Shown in pieces: positions 27,781 through 35,497 of a stretch of DNA of 35,497 nt (position 1 is the stretch's first letter; each line of letters begins with the position of its first letter). The stretch comes from DASPKW01 sp038244055 (GTDB lineage: Bacteria > Planctomycetota > Phycisphaerae > Tepidisphaerales > Tepidisphaeraceae), in contig JBBRTW010000012.1 of the NCBI GenBank assembly GCA_038244055.1, positions 1 through 35,497 of the forward strand. The letters are read 5' to 3'. A program made the translations under genes and the position numbers. The notes beneath the pieces were generated by a model. That model worked only from the letters and a program-made list of their open reading frames with translations, made no database searches and had not been told where the DNA came from.

Positions 27781-30381
27781 TCACCACGAAATCAACACCG
27801 TGCCGGTCACATGATCGGCGCGGAGGTGGCTTCCCAGCGCGGTGTCTTCCACCTTGAATTCCAGAAACGGCCCTTCGATGAAGGGGTCTTTTGGATTGGG
27901 CTGGAAAGTCACATGCGGATAGCGCGGCTCCGGATAGAAGCGCAACGTCGCATCGTTCAGACCCCGCAGCAGCAGCCGGCGTTTGATGCCGATCTCGCCG
28001 GAGATTTGCTCGATGCACGAGATTTCCCCCTCGCGCTGCTCGACGAACGCGCGACATTCCCGGTGCCAGGAGCGCGCTGGCCGGTAACAACTCTGCCCGT
28101 CGGCCAGTCGGGTTTCCTGCCCGATCAGCAGCGGAGCGCCCTGCGGAAGCTTCAGCCTCAAGTCGACATTGGTGTTGGGCGTGTAACCGGAAAAGAAGAA
28201 TCCATTCTCGTGCCGGACGATGGTCATCACCGGATTTCGCTGCTCGGGCGTCTGCTTGGCCACCGAGAACCGGTATCCCAATCCGCCCAGCGCCGTCCGC
28301 ATGAGCAGATCGCCCTGGTACCATTTGGCCGGATCATCGGGTGTGAGCAGATGGCCGCCGGTGAAGGAGTTGGAGTTGGTCCCGCGCACCCACGCCAGGC
28401 CTCCGCCGGACGGTTGAAATGATCGCCACAGCGCCGCCACCCGCGATGACTTTCCATCGGAAACCATCGCGCCGATTTCCACTTCATCGACCTTCCCCTC
28501 CGCCAGCGCCTCGCGGCAACCCCCGGCGGACATGCTGGGGCGATGCTGCAACTCGGCCGGATAAGCGCGGTCGCTCAGACGATCGGGATTGACGAGCAGG
28601 TCGATCTTTAACTGGCCGGAGATGGGGTCAGCGAGGTGGACATGGAGAAGTTGCCGCAGCGCTTCATCCGCGTGGTCCAGCGGCCCGTACAACAGTACCC
28701 GGCCGCCGGATTTGGCGAATCGCAGCAGCGCATCCCCCAGTGCCGAGCCCGCGTCGGGCGCCGTCGTAATCAGCACCGATTCCCGATAAAGCCCGGCCTT
28801 CTCCGCGAACGATTTCAGGAATGCCCTGGACGAAACGACCGTGTTCAGCGGAAGGCCGTTGTTGATCGCCGCCCGAATGAACCAGTCGGCGAAGAACGGC
28901 ATCTCCAGCCGCGGCTTTTCCGCGAAGGTCATATCGTGGTATTCATCGAACGGATAAACCCAGACCAGCGGACCCGGCCGATCCGGCAGGTCTTCCAGCG
29001 CCGACAGGATGTGCGGAATGATCTCGTTGGGGCACTTCTCGGGCGTGCGGCCGTAAGAGTCATCGATCGTCAGCAGCGAGATCGATCGCGGCGTTTGCAT
29101 CTTGCCAGTGGCATCGACGCGCGCGATGGACAGCGGCAGGTAGATATCGTGCGACTCGCGCCCGTAGCGATCCAGCCACGGGCTGTTGAGCCACCATGGG
29201 TCGTGAACGTAGAACCGGAAGGGAAATCCCTTCCCTTCGGGCAGTTCCGCGATTCGTGACATATGCCCGGCCATCTCCAGGCCAAAATCTCCGTTGAGCG
29301 CGGCCCACGGAGAATTCGGCGGCGGCGTCATGTTGAATGGGCCGGCATAAATCTCCCGCAGCGGAACCGCGTTGGTGGCCAGTCCGATGCCGGCGGTGAG
29401 GTTCGTGCCCCGCGTCTCCAGTGGAAACTTCGGACACTCCGCCCGGAACAACCGCCAGAAACCCAGCGTCTTGTCGCGGAGCTCCCGCGCACGCCCGCCG
29501 TCGAAGGCGCGCCCGTCGAAGAGGGGGCCGGTCGTCTTCCACGTCTCTTCCCCAAAGCCGATGCCGTTGGAGAGCCAAAGGTAGTCGAAGCCAAGGTCGG
29601 TGAGGAAGTGCTGCGCCTGTCGTCCCAGGAATGTGCCCAGCGGCGTGCCTTGCGGGATGCCTTTGGGAAAACCCGCGTAGGCGACCGTGTCCGCATTGAG
29701 GGTTGCATAGCAACTGACGAAGCTCCCCTTGCCCATGGTGCCGCCCAGGCAGATTTCGTTGTGCCTCTCGTACTTGAAAGGCGAGCGCGCGAATTCTCCA
29801 CCCGGATCGAACGTGGCACCCACCTGCACGGGCTTTCCGGTCGATTCGCGGCCGACCTCCTTGATCACCCGGACGATGGTCGCCAGATCGCCATAGGTGA
29901 TCGCCGCCGGATTCTCGCGATACAACCGCGCCTGGCTGTGCAGCGCCTTCTTCTCCTTATCGCGGGGCACCTCCTGACGCGGATTGGGGTGTCCGATGTA
30001 GCGCGCCCATTCGATCGAATCCTCCTTGTGCCCGCGATAGTCGAGAATCTCCGAACCATCGGCCGTCCACAGCAGCACCGCCACGCTGTCGGCATGCCGA
30101 AGCAGCGGCGACCATTGGCGAAAAATCTCCGTCGCAACCCGCCGAATCGCCTTCTCCTCCATCGAATCGAACGGCTTGGGCGACATCTCCATCACCACCC
30201 GGCCGACCATCGGAAAAGCCAATGGCGCTGGTGGATCGGCCACGGGCGTCTTCCGTTCCTGGCCGAATGAAAGCGAGGGCAGCGCGAACATGAGAATCGT
30301 CACGAGGAGCCGGTTGCTCCAGCGCGCGGACGATTTCCCGCCATCGCTCGATCCCATAGCCGTACTCGTCATTGTCATCAT
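27781..30381 (-). CDS. large exported protein of unknown function (possible carbohydrate-active enzyme)
   Basis: I do not recognise the family. The product is 866 residues from ATG 30381, chosen because an AAGGAG ribosome site (30394-30389) lies 7 bases upstream. It gives a signal peptide with core RLLVTILMFALPSLSFG. A longer frame from 30567 would overlap the start of ldh and is unlikely. Visible parts are an N-terminal alpha/beta region (EMSPKPFDSMEEKAIRRVAT, then WARYIGHPN) and a middle region with TIDDSYGRTPEKCPNEIIPH and VYPFDEYHDM, aromatic and acidic residues of the kind lining a sugar-cleaving barrel. A Rossmann-like segment, ALLRFAKSGGRVLLYGPLDH, recalls the glutamine-amidotransferase-like domains found in some glycosidases. 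A beta-rich C-terminus follows. It is convergent with rbsC. The glycosidase idea is inference only. Confidence 0.75.
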   Translation of the reverse strand: MMTMTSTAMGSSDGGKSSARWSNRLLVTILMFALPSLSFGQERKTPVADPPAPLAFPMVGRVVMEMSPKPFDSMEEKAIRRVATEIFRQWSPLLRHADSVAVLLWTADGSEILDYRGHKEDSIEWARYIGHPNPRQEVPRDKEKKALHSQARLYRENPAAITYGDLATIVRVIKEVGRESTGKPVQVGATFDPGGEFARSPFKYERHNEICLGGTMGKGSFVSCYATLNADTVAYAGFPKGIPQGTPLGTFLGRQAQHFLTDLGFDYLWLSNGIGFGEETWKTTGPLFDGRAFDGGRARELRDKTLGFWRLFRAECPKFPLETRGTNLTAGIGLATNAVPLREIYAGPFNMTPPPNSPWAALNGDFGLEMAGHMSRIAELPEGKGFPFRFYVHDPWWLNSPWLDRYGRESHDIYLPLSIARVDATGKMQTPRSISLLTIDDSYGRTPEKCPNEIIPHILSALEDLPDRPGPLVWVYPFDEYHDMTFAEKPRLEMPFFADWFIRAAINNGLPLNTVVSSRAFLKSFAEKAGLYRESVLITTAPDAGSALGDALLRFAKSGGRVLLYGPLDHADEALRQLLHVHLADPISGQLKIDLLVNPDRLSDRAYPAELQHRPSMSAGGCREALAEGKVDEVEIGAMVSDGKSSRVAALWRSFQPSGGGLAWVRGTNSNSFTGGHLLTPDDPAKWYQGDLLMRTALGGLGYRFSVAKQTPEQRNPVMTIVRHENGFFFSGYTPNTNVDLRLKLPQGAPLLIGQETRLADGQSCYRPARSWHRECRAFVEQREGEISCIEQISGEIGIKRRLLLRGLNDATLRFYPEPRYPHVTFQPNPKDPFIEGPFLEFKVEDTALGSHLRADHVTGTVLISW

Positions 30382-30388
30382 CGCAGGT

Positions 30389-30394
30389 CTCCTT
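30389..30394 (-). promoter_or_regulatory. ribosome binding site deciding the start of the unknown exported protein
   Basis: On the minus strand AAGGAG lies 7 bases before the ATG at 30381. It excludes the upstream start at 30567, which would intrude on the leader and start of ldh. Confidence 0.65.
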
Positions 30395-30508
30395 CGCCAA
30401 AGTCTTGGCTTGAAATTGTACCCGCTGACGCTCAACGGTGATTGGATTGTCGACGCCATGCACACCAACTGGGTGTTCGATGATGCCCGCCCTGTTATCA
30501 TGGGCGGC

Positions 30509-31459
30509 ATGCCCGACAAGCCTTCTAAAATAGCCATCATCGGCGCAGGCTCCGTCGGCGCGACCATCGCCTACGCCTGCCTCATCCGCGGCGTCGGCAA
30601 GTCGATCGCGCTGTACGATATGAATGCCGCCAAGGCCCAGGCCGAGGTGCTCGATCTCAATCACGGCCTCCAGTTCGTCCCCATGGCCGCCGTCGAAGGC
30701 TCGGGCGATATCGAAGTCTGCCGCGATGCCGACATTCTCGTCATCACCGCCGGCGCGAAACAAAAGCCCGGCCAGACCCGCATGGATCTGGCCACCGCCA
30801 ACGCCGCCATCTGCAAAGACCTCATTCCCAGGCTCCTCGCCGTCGCCCCCAATGCCATCTGGCTCCTGGTCACCAACCCCGTCGATGTCATCACTCAGAT
30901 CACCCTGAAAATCTCCGGCCTGCCCCGCCCGCGCGTGCTCGGCTCGGGAACGGTCCTCGATTCATCGCGCTTCCGCTTCCTCATCGCCCAGCGCCTGCGC
31001 GTAGCCGTGCAGAACGTCCACGCCTACATCGCCGGCGAGCATGGCGATTCCGAAATCCCCCTCTGGAGCAGTGCCACCGTCGGCAATGTCCCCCTCCACG
31101 AATGGGCCGTCCCCGGCCACGGCAAGCTCACCGTCCGCGACCGCACCGAGATTTTCCAGAACGTCAAATCCGCCGCCTACCAGGTCATCCAGGGCAAGGG
31201 CGCAACCAATTACGCCATCGGCCTGGCCACCGCGAAAATCCTCGAAGCCCTCCTCCACGATGAGAACCGCGTCCTCCCCGTCTCCTCGCTGCTGGAGAAT
31301 TATCGCGGCATCGACAACGTCTGCCTCTCCGTCCCCTGCATCGTCGCCCGCGCCGGCGTCGGCCCGCCCCTCCCGATTCCCCTCAACGCCAACGAGACCG
31401 CCGGACTACTCAACAGCGCGGACCTGATCCGCGCGGCCGTGACTGCGCTGGGATTCTAA
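30509..31459 (+). CDS. ldh: L-lactate dehydrogenase
   Basis: The cytoplasmic enzyme interconverts pyruvate and L-lactate with NAD(H). The 316-residue product has the NAD-binding GAGSVG (12-17), NPVDV (123-127), Asp151 and Arg154 in GTVLDSSRFR, and the catalytic His178 in AGEHGDSE. In the specificity loop KQKPGQTR (84-91), Gln85 occupies the place that is Arg in malate dehydrogenases, and Arg91 is the catalytic Arg, so lactate is the expected substrate. I chose ATG 30509; ATG 30500 in the same frame is possible. A frame open from 30176 would overlap the divergent gene and is rejected. A TATCAT hexamer 7 bases before the ATG could be a -10 element, suggesting a leaderless transcript. The sulfatase follows after 33 bp. 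Confidence 0.95.
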   Translation: MPDKPSKIAIIGAGSVGATIAYACLIRGVGKSIALYDMNAAKAQAEVLDLNHGLQFVPMAAVEGSGDIEVCRDADILVITAGAKQKPGQTRMDLATANAAICKDLIPRLLAVAPNAIWLLVTNPVDVITQITLKISGLPRPRVLGSGTVLDSSRFRFLIAQRLRVAVQNVHAYIAGEHGDSEIPLWSSATVGNVPLHEWAVPGHGKLTVRDRTEIFQNVKSAAYQVIQGKGATNYAIGLATAKILEALLHDENRVLPVSSLLENYRGIDNVCLSVPCIVARAGVGPPLPIPLNANETAGLLNSADLIRAAVTALGF

Positions 31460-31492
31460 CGAGATGCACTGAATGGATTTTACAAAGCGACG

Positions 31493-32896
31493 ATGATCAT
31501 GAAGGCAAAAACCCTCCCTTCGATTTTCCCTCTTATAATACTCTGTGCCTCCGTGTTTCTGTGGCGAATTCCCGCCGCAGCCGAGCCTGCCCGCAAGCCG
31601 AACATTCTCTTTCTCCTGGCCGACGATTTCCGGCCCGATGCGATCGGGGCGATGGGCAACGATCAGGTCAAGACGCCCAATCTCGATCGCCTGGCCAGTC
31701 GCGGTCTGGCCTTCAACCGCGCCCACATCATGGGCGGCATGCAGGGCGCGGTCTGCGTCTGTTCGCGCGCGGCCCTGCTCACCAGCCGCACCCTCTTCCA
31801 CTGCCCCGACCAGCCCACCGGCGCGCATGCCCTCTGGCCCGCCACCTTCGCCAAAGAGGGCTATCGAACCTTCCAGATCGGCAAGTGGCATAACGGCCCC
31901 AAATCCCTCAACCTCGCCTTCCAGGATTCGAAGAACACCTTCTTCGGTGGTATGAGCGATCATTACAAGATTGCGTTGCAGGACTACGAACCGGCCGGGA
32001 AATACGGCAAGGAGCGGCAGCGCATCGGCGCGAAATACGATGGCGAGATCTTCGCCGATACCGCCGTCGAGTTCCTCCAGCGCGAGTCCGCCCGCCCCGC
32101 CGCCGATCAGAAACCCTGGTTCCTCTGGACCGCCTTCACCAACCCCCACGACCCGCGCACGCCCCCGCCCGAGTTCGAGAAGATGTACGACCCCGCCAAA
32201 ATCCGCCTCCCCGCCAACTACATGTCCAGCCCGCCCGTCGAGACCGGCGTCCTCGGCATCCGCGATGAAAAACTCCTCCCCGTCCCCCGCACCGAAGAGG
32301 CCGTCCGCCGCGAGATCGCCCTCTACTACGCCACCATCACCCATCTCGATGCGCAGATCGGCCGGATTCTCGACGCCCTCGAAAAATCCGGCCAGGCCGA
32401 CAACACTTTGATCGTCTTCGCCGGCGACAACGGCCTGGCCATCGGCAGCCACGGCCTGCTCGGCAAGCAAAATGTCTACGAGCACAGCGACGGCGTCCCC
32501 CTCATCCTTTCCGGCCCGGGCATCCCGAAAAATAAGCGCGTCGACGATTTCGTCTACCTTCTCGATCTCTTCCCCACCGCCTGCGAACTCACCGGCATCG
32601 CCACCCCCGCCACCGTCGAAGGCAAATCTTTCGCCGCAATCTTTCGCGGCGAGAAGGGCCCCCGCACCACCCTCTTCTCCGCCTACACCAAGCTCCACCG
32701 CATGGTCCGCGATAACCGCTGGAAACTCATCGAATGGACCATCCCCGGCCACGATAAACTCACCCAGCTCTTCGACCTCCAATCCGACCCCGATGAACTC
32801 CGCGATGTCTCGAAGGACAGTCCCCAGGAACTCAAACGCCTGCATGAAATGATGCTGCAATATAAGAAGGACCTCGGCGACGTCCTGCCCAACTAA
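31493..32896 (+). CDS. sulfatase (formylglycine-dependent type) with unusual C-x-C-S-R motif
   Basis: The 467-residue product has a signal peptide (hydrophobic SIFPLIILCASVFLW, ending PAAAEP). NILFLLADD follows, with metal ligands Asp44 and Asp45. The modification site reads C88-V-C90-S-R92, then AALLTSR. The usual form is C-x-(P/A)-S-R, so Cys replaces Pro/Ala at the third position. IGKWHNG, FAGDNGLAIGSHG (the metal-binding Asp-Asn pair) and GLLGKQNVYEHS are well conserved. It should hydrolyse sulfate esters outside the cytoplasm, probably on sulfated polysaccharides, provided the first Cys is converted to formylglycine. It may be cotranscribed with ldh (33-bp gap); there is no clear metabolic link. 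ATG 31499 is an alternative start. Confidence 0.93.
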   Translation: MIMKAKTLPSIFPLIILCASVFLWRIPAAAEPARKPNILFLLADDFRPDAIGAMGNDQVKTPNLDRLASRGLAFNRAHIMGGMQGAVCVCSRAALLTSRTLFHCPDQPTGAHALWPATFAKEGYRTFQIGKWHNGPKSLNLAFQDSKNTFFGGMSDHYKIALQDYEPAGKYGKERQRIGAKYDGEIFADTAVEFLQRESARPAADQKPWFLWTAFTNPHDPRTPPPEFEKMYDPAKIRLPANYMSSPPVETGVLGIRDEKLLPVPRTEEAVRREIALYYATITHLDAQIGRILDALEKSGQADNTLIVFAGDNGLAIGSHGLLGKQNVYEHSDGVPLILSGPGIPKNKRVDDFVYLLDLFPTACELTGIATPATVEGKSFAAIFRGEKGPRTTLFSAYTKLHRMVRDNRWKLIEWTIPGHDKLTQLFDLQSDPDELRDVSKDSPQELKRLHEMMLQYKKDLGDVLPN

Positions 32897-33013
32897 ATGA
32901 CTGTGCGTAATTCCGCGCCTCTGGACAAGCCGGGACAGAGTGGCGGGAGCGACAGCGACCAGAGCGCCGTCCCGGATGGCGTCGACTGCGGATAGCGCTT
33001 TGCGCACGGTCAT
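32897..33013. repeat. nested inverted-repeat element 1, directly at the sulfatase stop
   Basis: The outer arms at 32897-32910 and 33000-33013 match at 12 of 14 positions, and both mismatches would be G-U pairs in RNA, giving a complete 14-pair stem. Inner arms CCGGGAC (32930-32936) and GTCCCGG (32969-32975) are perfect. It begins at the base after the sulfatase stop codon, so it may also end transcription. No transposase is encoded. Confidence 0.7.
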
Positions 33014-33141
33014 TTTAGAGCGGTTCTCACGTTGGCATGGCGGACGCCGTCATTGTGGTGCAGGTTCTTAGCGTGCTCTTTCGGCGCAGCCTGACGGGCC
33101 GCACCACAATGACTGCTGCACAAAAGTGAGAACCGCTAAAA
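33013..33141. repeat. nested inverted-repeat element 2 (MITE-like)
   Basis: Outer arms TTTTAG-AG-CGGTTCTCAC (33013-33030) and GTGAGAACCGCTAAAA (33126-33141) pair except for a 2-base bulge. Inner arms GTCATTGTGGTGC (33049-33061) and GCACCACAATGAC (33101-33113) are perfect over 13 bp. It shares base 33013 with element 1. The remaining 151 bp to dnaX show only its promoter. Confidence 0.75.
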
Positions 33142-33279
33142 CCGATCGCCACCCGCCCCGGCCGTACGCCGCAGCAATTCCTCCAGGCCCATTTCACGAA
33201 TGTCGCGCCCCAATCCCCCGCCGGCCGTTGAATTCCAACCCGCCGCCCTCCCCATCTGTCCCACCCCGGCCCTCCCCGC

Positions 33280-33285
33280 TATAAT
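33280..33285 (+). promoter_or_regulatory. -10 box of dnaX, implying a leaderless transcript
   Basis: A perfect TATAAT ends 7 bases before the dnaX ATG at 33293. Transcription starting 6-8 bases downstream of such a box would begin at about the start codon. The -35 region at the right distance (CTGTCC, 33257-33262) is weak, and no ribosome binding site is present. Confidence 0.5.
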
Positions 33286-33292
33286 CCCCGCC

Positions 33293-35497
<2,205 letters not shown>

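Noticed and set aside
30176..30508. 111-codon N-terminal extension of lactate dehydrogenase
   Set aside because: It would overlap the signal peptide and ribosome site of the divergent gene, and LDH normally begins a few residues before the GAGSVG fold.
30382..30567. 62-codon N-terminal extension of the unknown exported protein
   Set aside because: The ATG at 30381 has a strong ribosome site and a signal peptide; the extension overlaps the start of ldh.
31406..33013. 535-codon open frame on the minus strand
   Set aside because: It lies opposite the sulfatase, which has all catalytic motifs; the minus frame is Gly/Asp/Glu-rich filler.

Overview
The window is a GC-rich bacterial segment that most likely comes from a planctomycete, probably a Phycisphaerae-like lineage; this is inferred from family content, not from a marker gene. 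The pointers are a 3712-residue secreted protein with the planctomycete N-terminal L-E-x-R-x-x-L-S motif and a C-terminal dockerin-like Ca-binding repeat, a DUF1570 protein, an alginate_exp-type outer-membrane barrel, a formylglycine-type sulfatase, and several families of short intergenic palindromes, one of which reads HGQDAHAT when translated. Both window edges cut genes, and the right edge ends in a 35-base C run that looks like a contig end.

Layout. 1-3208 (minus): lysS followed by a LolC/E-type ABC permease that runs off the left edge; a heptamer array and two repeat families lie between them. 3209-3606: palindromic repeats. 3607-5025 (plus): DUF1570 HExxH protein whose N-terminus is built from an in-frame 72-bp tandem repeat. 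5484-6974 (plus): alginate-export-like barrel with a good terminator. 7084-8528 (minus): secreted planctomycete protein broken by frameshifts. 8887-11738 (plus): a canonical sigma-54 promoter, then about 45 codons resembling the NirA N-terminus, joined out of frame to a multi-PAS hybrid histidine kinase that lacks its own start and is frameshifted in a G10 run. 12010-23148 (plus): giant M36 (fungalysin-type) metallopeptidase with prepeptidase-C, Ig-like and dockerin-like domains. 23170-27744: a sugar module with a divergent ribokinase and an rbsB-rbsA-rbsC operon. 27781-30381 (minus): large exported protein of unknown function. 30509-32896 (plus): L-lactate dehydrogenase and sulfatase. 32897-33141: two abutting nested inverted-repeat elements. 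33293-right edge (plus): dnaX.

How the genes fit together. The rbs genes form one uptake and phosphorylation route for a pentose-like sugar. The giant peptidase, sulfatase, barrel and unknown exported protein fit a lifestyle of degrading complex polymers. The lysS-lol pair resembles an arrangement seen in other phyla. The most interesting signal is in dnaX. A run of ten A residues lies exactly where the tau-specific region begins, and both alternative frames stop within a few codons. This predicts tau and gamma forms by slippage, as known in Thermus and Escherichia coli. The same gene has taken in repeat sequence in frame (a 90-bp tandem repeat and the HGQDAHAT palindrome) in its tau-specific linker.
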